A stretch of DNA of 64,000 nt from Vicia villosa (GCF_029867415.1 NC_081185.1:122330920-122394919); one strand, 5' to 3'. Shown: positions 47,235 to 59,048, counted from the stretch's first letter. Notes: generated by a model not told the origin, from the letters alone. Numbers and translations: made by a program.

Positions 47235-49472
47235 ACGTCTAGACGGACGAACTTTGGATCATTAGATTTACTTTCATTTGCATGTTTCTTTTCTGTTTGT
47301 TTAAACATTTGACTCATGATAGACATTATCTGTTTTAATAATCATCATCAGTGCATTGCATATGTATGTCTTGAATAAATTATTTCGCTATCACTCATTT
47401 TAAATTATGTCTTTACTTTGCATATGTTTTGTGATATTCAACTCCTGCTAAAGTTGTATACCTTTTGAGGGAGGATGACGAAAACGATACCGCAACCCCA
47501 TACATTATGCTTTTGAACGGACTATGCTGACGATGTACAGGCATTGTTTCAATTCCTAAACAGTGGAGATATAAGGATGTTAATCCCTTGTCCACCCCTT
47601 TTGAGCCTAAGAAGTAGAAGTTTCTTTCTTGTGCTAATTAAAACCCATAATCATAACCTGGGGCAGGGCAGTTCTCAGTTAATTTGGCTTTGCATTCTAT
47701 TTTAAGAGAAATCATTCAGTATACCTTTCGACAAAGGTTTCAACCACAAGCGTTCATCCGCACACATCAAAGAAGTGTTGGAGATGTCAATCAAGAGCCC
47801 AAAGAGGTTTCATCAATCATTAAACAAGGCAGTCAATATCTTTCAAAAAGAAAAAAATGAAAAAACATATATACAAAGAAAAGCCTGCTAAGTCAAAAAT
47901 CAAAAGATGACTTGGGCAAAAAAAAAAAAAATCAAGGCATCCCGCTGACTGTAAGTTCAAAATAGACAGTTCAGGCAAAAGTTAGGGATATCAAAAAGAT
48001 GAAAAAAGAAGTCAATAAATTCCTGAACAACACGATGTTATGACTACCAAAAGGAAGAAGTGACTGCCATCTCAAAAGTTCTCTTTGCTTGTGAACCATC
48101 ATCATTATCAAAGGTACAAATCCAAAGTCTCTTGGAACCTGAATGCATAAGTTGAATTAACTGAGCTTAGGACTGAAGATCATCACGAAGAGGGGTGGGT
48201 ACAAATAAACTTTGAGCCATTATCCTTTGTTTCTTAAACCGCGAACCAAGCCACGTTACAACCCTTGAAAGTCCTAACTGAAGCATGGTTAGTTCGAAAG
48301 CATACTGTCACCACAAAGGTATCCCGACTCCTTAAGGTTTACTACAAATGTTAAGTTGATATCCTGTTTTTACAAACATCACGTTGTTACAAATATCATG
48401 TTTTTTTTTACGAACATCACACTTTTACATCTCTTGTCTTAATGCTTTTTCAAAAACTCAAGACAGACGTATGCATTGCATCTCATGAATTCATTATTAA
48501 ACATATTCTGCTACATAATTTCAAATGTTAGCATCAGAAAGAACTTGCACAGGGTATAACTAATGACTGGAAGTCATCCCGATAGACAAGATTACTCCGA
48601 GAAGCAACGTCTCCTACGTATACAAGGGGAATGGTACGTTCGCTCAATCAATCAGGGGCAATCAAGTCAAGATTCGAAGAATCTCTCAAATGCCAAAAAG
48701 TCAAAGGCATACATCCCAAGTGGGTGTCAAACTATTTCCCGATCAATCTGGAGCAATCAAGTCAAGATTCCGAGAATCTCTCAAGGATGCCAAAGCAATC
48801 AGGGGCATCATCATAAGTTTATAATTGCTAGGGGCATGTCACCCATAGTGCACATCTCACGAAGTCCTTGCGAGGCGAATCTTTCCAAATTCCCTAATAT
48901 CTGGGGCAAATCTATGCAAGTCCAGTTTGACATCTTCGATCAATACTCATTGGCATGTTCTAATCAACACAGATCCAGGAATGGCAAGTGCTATAATACT
49001 GGGGGCAACTCTCAAGAAACCCATGTCCCCCCACAGAGCCAGGTTCATAAAATCACATCCCCACAGAGCAATCCTTTAAGAAGATATCTTCAAACATACT
49101 CGTCACAATAAAGGCATGGCTCCCCAACACGGTTTGCATCCCTATTTTCTCTGTATCCCAATCAGAGAATATCAAGTTACTGATCACCCCAAGCAGGAAT
49201 CATAAACCCCCAGTTGAGCATCTTCAAGACGAAACCAGATATCAAAACTACAACGAAACAGAGGCTTACTCTCCCAGTCAAGACTACATCATAAAGCATA
49301 TTCACATTCATACCTTGCATACATTACCTCATAAAAATTCATACATAACATACGAAGCTTCTCATTCATTTTGAGAGACTCATTATGTAATCCATGCATC
49401 ATGACATTGCATAAATTTAATCTTACCTTTTGCAGAATACAGGTACAGACAAACGAACGAAAACTCCAACTT
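47235..49472 (+). other. Ogre 3' noncoding region, proximal part
   Basis: No pol motif found. Between about 48,640 and 48,810 two ~115-bp units repeat ('caatcaagtcaagattc' followed by 'gagaatctctcaa'). The apparent 182-codon frame at 48,563-49,111 has no recognisable domain and is not called. Confidence 0.5.
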
Positions 49473-50427
49473 TCCAAGGTCTAATTCATCTACCACGAAC
49501 GGTAATGACACGATCATTTTCAAAGATCTAATTCAGCTACCACGAACGGTACTGACACGGTCAATGCTCCAAGGTCTAATTCATCTACCACGAACGGTAA
49601 TGACACGATCATCTTCAAGATCTAATTCAGCTACTACGAACGGTACTGACACGGTCAATGCTCGAAGATCTAATTCGGTTACCACGAACGGTACTGACAC
49701 GATCAAGCGATCAGAGGTCTAATTCTAGCATCACGAACGGTGTGGACACGATCACTGACCTTCCCAGTCTAATTCAGTTACTACGAACGGTGCTGACACG
49801 ACAAGAGAATCTAATTCTACCATCACGAACGATGTAGACACGATTATCTCTCCAAGATCTAATTCGGTTACTACGAACGGTGCTGACACGATCGACCTCT
49901 AAAGAATCTAATTCTATCATCACGAACGGTGTAGACACGATCATCTTTCCAAGATCTAATTCAGATACTACGAACGGTACTGACACGATCAAATCTCAGA
50001 GATCTAATTCCATCATCACGAACGGTGTGGACACGATCAACTGCTTCTAAAGTCTAATTCGGTTACTACAAACGGTGCTGACACGACAAGAGAGCTAATT
50101 CTATCATCATGAACGATGTAGACGCGATCATCTTTCCAAGATCTAATTCAGATACTACGAACGGTACTGACACGATCAAATCTCAGAGATCTAATTCCAT
50201 CATCACGAACGGTGTGGACACGATCAACTGCTTCTAAAGTCTAATTCGGTTACTACAAACGGTGCTGACACGACAAGAGAGCTAATTCTATCATCATGAA
50301 CGATGTAGACGCGATCATCTTTCCGAGATCTAATTCAAGTATTACGAATGGTACTGACACGATCAACTCTCAAAGATCTAATTCATTTACTACGAACAGT
50401 AATGACCCGATCAACACTCAAACAACT
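49473..50427 (+). repeat. ~48-bp tandem array (20 units) in the Ogre 3' region
   Basis: Units read 'agatctaattc(n)actacgaacggt(n)ctgacacgatca', 42-51 bp long. 49,951-50,137 and 50,138-50,324 are two adjacent 187-bp, four-unit blocks that look identical, so there is a higher-order repeat. Hypervariable tandem repeats in this position are described for plant LTR retrotransposons, including Ogre, as seeds of satellite DNA. Confidence 0.93.
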
Positions 50428-50666
50428 ACCTCTCAAAACACTCCAAACATGATCGAATGCATGATTTACTGGATGGCATCTTCAAGCCCATCCCCGTCAT
50501 ACACCTGGATGGCATCTTCAAGCCCATCTCTGACAAAAGTCCCTTCATCATCAGCAAGGGCAAATTTCTTGGTATTCTAGTGTTCAATCCTCTTCTACCT
50601 TCAGATTCCGACAGGCGCACATGCCAGTCTACATCTTCAGATATAAGAAAATTGAACAGGGGCAGC

Positions 50667-53600
50667 TGTCATACCCCAAAATTTGCCCATACTAGTTCTC
50701 TTATTCAAATTCAAATCAAAACACAAAGCTTCAAGACACACTCTCCTAAGCAAAGATCAGAGAATTAGGGTTTGGCTTATTAAAAGGAAAAACAGTGAAT
50801 CAATGGCTCCAAGGCATCTCATATGGCTCAATATATCTCGCATAATCTCCATAGCAAATATCAATTCTCATCTCAAACATGATCATAAGCTTAATAACGA
50901 CCTCTAAAATCATTTTTATACTCCTGTGATTCTTTTATTTTTATTTTACTTATTTATTTAGATTTTATTCAAATAAAAGCTATGTAAATTAAGTAGAAAA
51001 AAAGTAAAGGAATCAATTTGCATGGTTTTTGTTTTGGACAAAAGAAGGTCTAACAAACACCTTGAGGGCCAAGAAATGTCATTGGTGCATGACCATGGTT
51101 TTATTTTAATTTATTTTGATATTTATTCAATATAAATCAAAATAAATTGAAATGAAATACCTAAAATTGGATTCAGCCGTGAGAACTTATTTTCCAAGCC
51201 AAAATCAAATCTCCAAATTAATAAGAACCATGTGAATGTGATTGGAAAGAATTTGTGCCAAAAATAGCAAGAATATATTATTTTTTTCATCAAATTTCCA
51301 TCCAACAAAGATTTGATTTCTTTCCCATATGGTTGCCCTAATTCACTCCCCTATATATACTTAACAAGTGCAGCCAGAGGGGGACGGGAATTGAAGGAGA
51401 GAAATAGGGTTTGAAGTTCCAAAAACGTGCATGACTTAGGGCACATAAGAAATTTTCGTGAAGGGAGATTCAAGGCCTAAGCATGGTTCCAATCGATTCC
51501 TGAGGCGTCAAGTTACATGTTGGAATCAAGAGCCAAGTCTAAACGCGTCCATAATCATACATTCGCGTTCTTCATGCATATTGATATGTGAGTTCCCTAA
51601 ATTCGTATTTTGTCGTGTTTAAATTCAAACTAACCGTGTATTTGTGATACTAATGTTGTTTGGAGTCTATTAGAGTCGTCGTTTATGAGTATGGATGCAG
51701 GGATCACAAATTGCCATGGCTAGGGCATGGAACTCTCATGATTCAGTTCCACTGTTTTAAGCCGTTGCAGACCAAGATAACTCCACCATTGAGTTCTCCT
51801 TGGTCCATTTAAGAGATCTGGGCTGCTCTTGGAGTTTTGTTTGTTCATCTTGTGCAGGTTCCAAAAGTGACAGCCATGGCCACGAGCTTCCCCAACAAAA
51901 TCCGCGGGTATCTTCACAACAAATATCGAAGCAAAATCCGCAGGTATGCGGGTTGAAGATGATGAATAGAAGCTTGGACTCGTTGACCACGCGTGGGAGA
52001 ATGTGATTCGCTGGTCAACCAACTCAGCCTCTCTCTCCTTTGGTCATTGGTTCGCGTACACTCATGTGGGCCCAGCACTGGTTTGGTCTGACTTTTCCAT
52101 TCAATTACGTTATTTTATATATATATTCTATTGCAGCTTTTAAAATATCAACATAACATTGGTGGATGGTTGGCAAAAGGAGAGTTGTGGTGATCTTAGT
52201 GACAAGGGATCGAATCCCCCCTACGCCACAATTTTTCCTCAAATTCTTTTCATAATTCCTGCGCTCCTCATGCACAAGGGCACTCCGTGCAGCCTCAGCG
52301 CCAAGCCGTCAGATCTTCACCCAGTAAGATCCAACGCCCTGCAAGCTGATGGTCCACCATACTCCTCCACAAGTTCATCACATCTGATCCCAGCTAAGTT
52401 TTTTTTAAATTGTTTTTTTATTTCTATTTGCAATTCTTTTTAGTTATTTATTTATTCTTTTTTAGTTTATTATTTATTCCAAATTTCTTTTAATAATAAC
52501 AAATTTTCTTTTATAATTAAAAAAAATGTTTTTATATTATTTTATTGGAAACTCGATTTTTGTTATAACATTAAAAATAATTATTTTTTAAAGCTAATAT
52601 TTATTTTAGGGTAACAATTTAATTTTGGCTAATTAAATTTAATTTGTGCCTTAAACCCTGATTTCTTCATGATCATTAATCACTGTTAGGTAGATGTTGT
52701 TCATTAACTTAGTATCCTTGTAGGTGTTGAGGACTTTAATACACTAACCTTTTCTTTTTTCATTCTTAATATTTTCAGGTTAATCAAAGGTTTTTCAGCC
52801 ACACGCCATGCCAATCAAAAAGCTAAGTTCCGATTCTTTTTCTTAAATTTAATTTTTATTAATTGTTACATTTGCCTTATAGGTTCAACTAGAGTTTACT
52901 TGATCTGTTAAAGAAGTCCGCCTACACTCACCCCTATTATTTTTTGTCATTTTCAGAGTCAATCGAAGGTTCATGAAGATCAAAGTGTTCAGAGATGTTT
53001 AAAATTAATTATTGATTTCTCTTATTTCCGCCTTTTAATTTCCCCCATCCCCGCAGGTGTTTATTGTAATAGCGTAGGAACTTTAATTTCTGCCTTTAAT
53101 CTCCGCTCATTTTAAACTGCGTGGTTAGTAATCCTAGGGAGTGCAAGATCATCAATCAAACGTTAGAACACTAACAATACAAGATTAAATATTCGAACTT
53201 AATCACGTGATTGTTGCACCCACACACCTTTAGGGTAATTCCTCTTGTTGCCTGTTGCCTTAACGATTATGTTGCCTTTAATTGTACTAAATAGTCAAGT
53301 CCCTCAATTCCGAGGATACCTAAGCAAAACAAACGTTGCCCTAAGTTCATTATCATCATCGATTATGTCCCTCGAAGTTGCCTCGGTAAAAAGATATGAT
53401 GATTGTCCAATTGCTAAGGTATCCTCGCATGATGCCTAAAAAGATTAATGACTATTATATCCTTCCCTCAGACTACCTGCCCTCTTTATGGCAAGGGACA
53501 ATCTTATGGCGAACGATTACTCGATGACCCTTCAATATCCAATTGAAAGACTTCCTACCCTTTATGGTATGGATAGACTCTTTCGCCCGAAAGGCTAAAA

Positions 53601-54005
53601 GAACGATTTTTTTTCTAAACTTAGGGTAAGTAGCTTTTAATTGCTTGCTCAATTCAAATTCAAAATTCAAACTCTTTTTCCCACTAATTTTCAAATACTT
53701 TTCAAAAAGACTACGCTTATCTACAAGCTAAAGTTCTTATCCGAATTTCTATTCATACACTACTTTTCAAACAATTCAAACATTTTCAAAGTGAGCTAAG
53801 CAATTAAGAGCCCATGGATAACCATGGATGCAAAGGGTGCCTTACACCTTCCCTTTGCATAATTACCCCCCGAACTCAGTTTTCTATTAAAAGGTTTTTC
53901 CCGTTCTTTTAGCCTTTCTGATTTAATTTGGATAAAATAAAAGTCGGTGGCGACTCTTGCTTAACCGCGACATTTCGATTATAAAAGTCAGTTCACCGTA
54001 TTACA
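50667..54005 (+). repeat. 3' LTR of the Ogre-like element
   Basis: Near-identical to 41,902-45,239. Differences noticed: an extra A at about 52,527, T to G at about 52,555, and T to C at about 53,901. A purine-rich 'aacaggggcagc' precedes it. Confidence 0.93.
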
Positions 54006-54250
54006 CTGTCCTAAATGGAAGCAGAAATCAGAAGCTGTGAATGTTCTGAAGATCAAAGAAATTCAAGTTCTGAAGCTGTCCTAGATGGAAGCAGGAATCA
54101 GAAGTTGTGAATGTTCTGATGATCAAAGAAATTCAAGTTCTGAAGCTGTCCTAAATGGAAGCAGGAATCAGAAGCTATGAGTGTTCTAGGGATCTAAAGA
54201 AATTCAAGTTCTGAAGCTGTCCAATGGAAGCAGAAGTCAGAAGCTATGAA
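54006..54250 (+). repeat. 70-bp tandem repeat of the Sirevirus 3' region
   Basis: Units start CTGTCCTAAATGGAAGCAG at 54,006, 54,076, 54,146 and (partial) 54,217. A related unit lies on the other side of the Ogre insertion (41,826-41,897), so the Ogre entered this array. Confidence 0.88.
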
Positions 54251-54333
54251 TTCTCTGAAGACAGAAGCTTATGTGATCGTCTCTACCGAAATAATCAGGG
54301 AAGTCTTTTATTAAAGTTCTTCGAGTATTTATT

Positions 54334-54497
54334 TCAGGGGGAGATTATTTATCTCAGGGGGAGATTGTTAATCTCAGGGGGAGACATATTCACATGCTTA
54401 TGCTATAGCTGTGTAATTTGTCTTTTGCCGACTGCTCTTTCTGATCGCAAATTCATATCATTTATATATGTTTTTGTCATCATCAAAAAGGGGGAGA
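54334..54497 (+). other. Multiplied polypurine tracts of the Sirevirus
   Basis: TCAGGGGGAGA at 54,334, 54,353 and 54,372, and the final AAAAAGGGGGAGA ending one base before the 3' LTR region (54,498). Multiple PPT copies are a reported Sirevirus feature. Confidence 0.85.
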
Positions 54498-54498
54498 T

Positions 54499-55709
54499 TG
54501 TTAGAACAAGATTTGTTCTGATCAATTATCTTAGTTTTGATGATAACAATAATATGAATTTTGCTTAAGATAATATGGTACTCTAATCCATTGCAATTTC
54601 CTTTTCAGGAAATATATAAAGAGTATGCATAATTCAGCGCTCAGAAGCTTTGTCTCAAAGGGTTCAGCATGCAACATCAGAACATGGTCTGGCAAGACAT
54701 CAGAAGATGGTCGAAGCAGAATCAGAACATGGGTCTATGGAAGCATCAGAAGAACATGAGATCAGAAGCACTGAAGTTCTGATGGTATCACGCTCAGAAG
54801 CACTTCAAGGTCAGAAGATCAGAAGATGCTTTGCACCAAGCTGTTTGACTCTGATGATATTCAAACGTTGTATTCACAAACATCAGATCAGAAGGAAGTA
54901 CAAGTGGCAGGCTACGCTGACTGACAAAAGGAACGTTAGAAGCTATTAAAGGCAACGTCAGTAGACACAGCGTGAACAAGGCTCGAGGTAGTTGACAAAA
55001 GCGTATAACATTAAATGCGATGCTGTACGGAACACGCAAAGCATTAAATGCACTCAACGGTCATCTTCTCCAACGCCTATAAATATGAAGTTCTGATGAG
55101 AAGCAAAAAAAAAAAACGAACAAACACAATTTCTGTGAATATTAACTTGCTGAAACACTGTTCTATTCAAAGCTCAGAATCTTCATCTTCATCAAAGCTC
55201 ACTACATTGCTGTTGTAATATATTAGTGAGATTAAGCTTAAACGTTAAGAGAAATATCACAGTTTGTGATTATAGCTTTTAAGAAGCAATTGTAATACTC
55301 TTAGAATTGATTACATTAAGTTGTAAGGAACTAGAGTGATCGTGTGGATCAGAATACTCTAGGAAGTCTTAGAGGTTATCTAAGCAGGTTGTAACTAGAG
55401 TGATCGTGTGGATCAGAATACTCTAGAAAGTCTTAGAGGGTATCTAAGCAGTTGTTCCTGGAGTGATCAGTGTGTGATCAGAAGACTCTGGAAGACTTAG
55501 TTGCTGACTAAGTGGAGAACCATTGTAATCCATGCGATTAGTGGATTAAATCCTCAGTTGAGGTAAATCATCTCTGCGGGGGTGGACTGGAGTAGTTTAG
55601 TTAACAACGAACCAGGATAAAAATAACTGTGCAATTTATTTTTATCGGTCAAGTTTTTAAAGCTACACTTATTCAAACCCCCCCTTTCTAAGTGTTTTTC
55701 TATCCTTCA
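54499..55709 (+). repeat. 3' LTR of the Sirevirus
   Basis: 1,211 bp; differs from the 5' LTR in an A-run (+2), C/G at about 55,410 and G/A at about 55,531. Confidence 0.93.
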
Positions 55710-55795
55710 ACATGGTCCATGGAAACGTAAAATATCTATCTATCTATCTATATTTTTTATTATTAATTAAATTTTATTTATCTTCAATTTTATTA

Positions 55796-56059
55796 GGCTT
55801 AATTGCAACTTTAGTCCTCCTATTTTGTCTTTTTCTTGATTTTGATCCCTCTATTTTAAAAATCACTATTTTAGTCCCTTTTTTAAGTTTTCTGTGCAAT
55901 TTTCGTCCCCCTATTTTGCTTTTTTCTGCAAAATTAGTCCCTATTTCTGTCTCTTTTTCAAGAGAAAATTCAGAAGGGGACCAAAATCGTGATTTTAAAA
56001 ATGGAGGGACCAAAATCGAAAAAAAGACAAAATAGAGGGACCAAAGTTGCAATTAAACC
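55796..56059. mobile_element. Hairpin MITE in PMD intron 3
   Basis: 264 bp. The ends GGCTTAATTGCAACTTTAG and the reverse complement of GGTTTAATTGCAACTTTGG pair over most of the length, with runs such as 'tagtccctttt' and 'tttggtccct'. Probable 8-bp duplication TTTTATTA on both sides (one extra T on the right). A common plant non-autonomous DNA element; class not certain. Confidence 0.75.
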
Positions 56060-57295
56060 TTTTTATTATTAATTAAATTTTATTTTTAATCTGCAACAGT
56101 TTATATGGAGGCCATATATCAACTATCCGCCCCTAGATAATAACGACCACACAATGTGGAATGCAACCGTGCCGATCATATGCTTCTGGATTGTCGAATG
56201 GCAGCAATCTGATAGGGTAAAGTTGCAGTTTGGGTTCCACCAAGAAGTACCGCCCCAACCACGTTGCTTAAAAGAACACCATGAAATGACGATGAAAGAA
56301 TCATGGAATACTCCGTATACTCGATTGTACCGCAGTGAGCACCAAAAATGGAGAAATGTGGTGAGATATTGCCTGACTGGACCTACGGTTGACCTACAGT
56401 CTGTGCCAACTCACGAATATATGAATTGGTATAGATCTTTGCCGTTTACGCACGCTTCTGCATATCAATGGCTCAATGATCCACGTACTCAACCTTCCTC
56501 TTCCCAGATGCCACCTACCCAACCACAAACATTCAACAACCCACCATTCTCACAACCCTCCTCGTCAAACATATACGACCAACCATCCCAAAATTACCAA
56601 ACACAACAACAACAACAATCCTCATACAATCCGACCCAACACCGAACTCAGTACACCCCATCGCAACAAACAGATAACCCTTTCCAAACACCACAACAAC
56701 CAATACAATTCATGTACCAACATACACAAGAACAATACCTCCGTCCACCCCTCCAAGACACTCCAATCTCTAACCCCAACTTCACCCAAACGTACTCAAC
56801 ACAACATCCATCTAGCTCAAATTACTCGGACTGTTATGTTGCGACCGTAGACTCCACTTATCCCACCTCAACAACACATCAATCAACCACCGCCTTTCCA
56901 ACAAATATGGACTTCGAAAATTTCAACCTTTTTGAAATTTTCCCAAACGAGGTCCCTATTTGTGGTACATCTTCATTCCGGCAAACATCTGAACCCCCTC
57001 CCATGCCGCCCGCAGAAGATCAACAACCCCGCCGAAGCACGCGTACAATTATACCTGCAAGGTGTTATACCGAAACTCACCTGTATCCACAACCAGAAGA
57101 TCATAATCATGACAGACAAAATTAGTTTTTTTTATCGCATTATCATGGTGTAATATTGTTGAATAAAAAGTAATAAAAGTAATTTTTACTTTTAAATTAC
57201 AATTCTATTGTTTTTGTTATTAAATATTAATTAATAATATAAATTTATATATTATAATTATATTATTATTAACTATAAATTTAATACAATATTTT

Positions 57296-57649
57296 AAATA
57301 AATTAATTTTAATGAACAAATTTAAATTTTTTTAAATAATTAAAATAATTAAATTATAATTATTTAATCATTATATATAATAACTATAATTTTAAAAAAA
57401 TAATTAAAATTAAATATAATACAAAAAACGAAAAAAAAAAAAAATTAATTGGTGCCCTCCCTTTGAAATGGCGGCCTCATGAAAGCCTTTATATGACCTC
57501 CATTCAAAACGGCGGCCACCTACTGCGCCAGAAAAAAAAATTAAAAAATTTTGAAAAGTGCCAAAAAGATAGCATTTTGGGACATAATTTTGGGAGGATG
57601 GCATTTTGGAATTTTATTTTCAAAGGGGTGGCATGCAGTTCAAAAATCC
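57296..57649. repeat. Right TIR of MULE-1
   Basis: 354 bp, inverted copy of 28,647-29,000, with GC-rich palindromes at 57,451-57,477 and 57,496-57,520. Confidence 0.88.
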
Positions 57650-57658
57650 GAGAAACAT

Positions 57659-58278
57659 TGTGAATATATCCTACTCTAGAAAATTAAAGGTATGCGGTGC
57701 AGGGATAACTCCCCAAATAATTTTAGAGTAATTATTAGTACTATATTATATTAATTGCTGCTCTGACACTATTTTCGTCTTACACTCGTTTCGTACGTTG
57801 ATTCCTCTCCTACTTTAAAATTAATAGTATAGAAAAATTTTATGTTTTAGCTTTATTTTTTTTCTAAAGAAGGAGACACCCATACATGCCTCCAGCTAAA
57901 AATGGTACCACATAGAAAGAAGCTAACAACTAATAAAATACTATTTTGATATATAATTATTAATTAAAGAAGGTGTGAGAACCCATAAGTAAAATACTCA
58001 AAAGTCCATATTTTATATAGGAGGCAAGTCAATATCAACACACCCATCATTAAGATATATAAATTCTTTCTTCATAAGTTAGTTGTGTGTTGTACTAGCA
58101 TTTTGTTTGCAATTAAAACCATACACCAAACTCAACATTTTTACTAAAATAAACAAATTTTATTACATCTAACAAACTTCATACAATACAACATAACTAG
58201 GTACAACTATTGAAGCATGTTTATTGGAGCACGTTGAATAAGATACGTGTGAAAATGAGTAATTCATAAGAGAAACAT
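57659..58278 (-). other. 3' flank of the CASP-like gene
   Basis: Ordinary AT-rich DNA; includes the likely 3' UTR of the minus-strand gene next to it. No repeat or gene recognised. Confidence 0.4.
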
Positions 58279-59048
58279 TTATGTGGTACATGTGTAAGCT
58301 ATTAAAACTGTGAGTCCTAAATTGGCAAAGAAAGCCAAATATGAAATCAAAAGCGAAGTCAAATTGGTTCTACAGAACTTTTTCACATGGTCACATATTG
58401 GAGTCCAACCCACATGATCTTCTCCATACTGTCCCACAAATCCAACGGCTGTGGCTGCTGCACATCCAGCTATCAACAACACCGTCATCACCTAATCATA
58501 ATGTATCATAACAAACATGTCATAATATAAGTTAAACTCTCCTAATTTAAATAAATAAGATTTTCTAATAAACAAATTAAACTTACCAAATCAAACAAAA
58601 ATAGGAAGAAATAGTAATCCTTTAGTTGATGTTTTTGTTGCCTCCTCTTCAAAAGATTGAATATGAGTAATAACACAGACAAGAAACAGACTACACTATT
58701 TGCAGCAACAAAGAACCTAGTCACAATAAAAAAAATTTTTAAAAAAAATACATTTTTTTGTTTATGTAGATTAAAAAGAAAAATGGGTTGTGATGAAAAT
58801 GAGGGTTACTTGAGAGATGAAGAGTAATAAAAGTGAGCTTCGAACTGAAAAGTGTACAGCGTAACGGTTTGGTTGTTGGTGACGGTAACAAGAATTGAAA
58901 CTGCTGTGAGGATAATGACTAAGATTCTGAGGATGTTTTGGGCCATCATGAAAGCTGTATGATGTTTTTGTGAGGATAAGGTTGTGATTGAGGTGGATGA
59001 AGATGAAGATTTGGGTTCCATCTTGAAGGAATCTTTGGAATCAGCCAT
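58279..59048 (-). CDS. CASP-like membrane protein (3 exons)
   Basis: Exons on the minus strand: 59048-58810, 58716-58587, 58491-58279 (GT-AG, phases 2 and 0), 193 aa. Four predicted membrane helices: about 36-57 (NILRILVIILTAVSILVTV), 81-102, 114-142 (FLFLFDLVMTVLLIAGCAAA) and 166-189. The Arg in helix 1 (about 41) and Asp in helix 3 (about 122) are the conserved MARVEL/CASP residues, and FFVAANSVVC at the start of helix 2 fits the CASPL1 subgroup. The N-terminus is Ser-rich and cytosolic. CASP proteins scaffold the Casparian strip; CASP-like members sit in the plasma membrane of various tissues with mostly unknown roles. An upstream in-frame ATG at 59,126 encodes an extra hydrophobic stretch and is less likely. 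Confidence 0.88.

Larger units (their letters stand above)
41902..54005 (+). mobile_element. Ogre-like (Tat lineage) Ty3/gypsy element, internally deleted
   Basis: Flanked by CTGTC (41,897-41,901; 54,006-54,010). LTRs of 3,338 and 3,339 bp start TGTCATACCCC and end CCGTATTACA. The PBS matches the tRNA-Arg-type site characteristic of Ogre elements. The 5.4-kb interior holds a noncoding leader, a broken gag, and long 3' noncoding sequence with minisatellites; no protease, RT, RNase H or integrase. Complete Ogre elements exceed 20 kb. The LTRs differ by two substitutions and one indel that I could find, so it is very young. Confidence 0.88.
34450..55709 (+). mobile_element. Sirevirus (Maximus/SIRE-type Ty1/copia), pol-deleted, carrying a nested Ogre-like element
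   Basis: 5-bp target duplication ACATG on both sides; LTRs begin TG and end CA. The PBS resembles the initiator-Met site. The element codes for gag (35,745-37,658), a scrap of integrase (37,731-38,069) and a large downstream frame (38,466-41,156). Protease, integrase core, reverse transcriptase and RNase H are missing. About 9.15 kb without the nested element. Repeated purine tracts before the 3' LTR are a known Sirevirus trait. The LTRs differ at about two substitutions (35,350 and 35,481 region) and one A-run indel, so the insertion is recent. Confidence 0.9.
33145..57125 (+). pseudogene. Plant mobile domain (PMD) gene, split by a Sirevirus
   Basis: Exon pieces: 33145-33198, 33565-34280, 34371-34449, then across the retrotransposon 55715-55726, and 56100-57125; phases fit throughout and the pre-insertion product would be 628 aa. 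PMD (aminotransferase-like, PF10536) signatures: GFATVARIPHIHTDTSF, ALLERWRPKSHTFHFPTGE, TITLEDVSMLLGLRVNG, HVHLMWVPLLQDL, YSWGSAVLAYLYREMC, GCVELLQAW. After the insertion FIWRPY, PIICFWIVEW and DRVKLQFGFHQEVP follow. The C-terminus (about residue 400 on) is Pro/Gln/Ser/Thr-rich and low-complexity. The Sirevirus lies 12 bp before the exon-3 donor, duplicating ACATG (34,445-34,449; 55,710-55,714). PMD proteins occur in plant transposons and as domesticated nuclear factors (MAIN, MAIL1 in Arabidopsis). Confidence 0.88.
28647..57649 (+). mobile_element. MULE-1: four-gene Mutator-like element interrupted by nested retrotransposons
   Basis: The termini GGATTTGTTACCTACATGCC (left) and the reverse complement of GGATTTTTGAACTGCATGCC (right) start 354-bp TIRs. 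The 9-mer GAGAAACAT flanks both ends (28,638-28,646; 57,650-57,658). The span is 29.0 kb; removing the Sirevirus and one target-duplication copy leaves about 7.7 kb with orfA (+), transposase (-), orfB (+) and a PMD gene (+). The intergenic spaces are short, and each plus-strand cargo gene has its own TATA box. The transposase and orfA each carry one nonsense codon and the PMD gene is split, so the copy is probably defective, though little decayed. Confidence 0.9.

Noticed and set aside
48563..49111. 182-codon open frame in the Ogre 3' region
   Set aside because: It covers a tandem-repeated noncoding stretch, has Ser/Gln-rich translation without a domain, and overlaps repeat units in other frames.
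49473..50427. CRISPR-like array of regularly spaced repeats
   Set aside because: Plant nuclear context. Units are contiguous with no unique spacers, and the array lies within an LTR retrotransposon.
56476..56850. His/Asn/Thr-rich frame overlapping the PMD gene
   Set aside because: An out-of-frame reading of the low-complexity Pro/Gln/Ser-rich C-terminus of the PMD gene.
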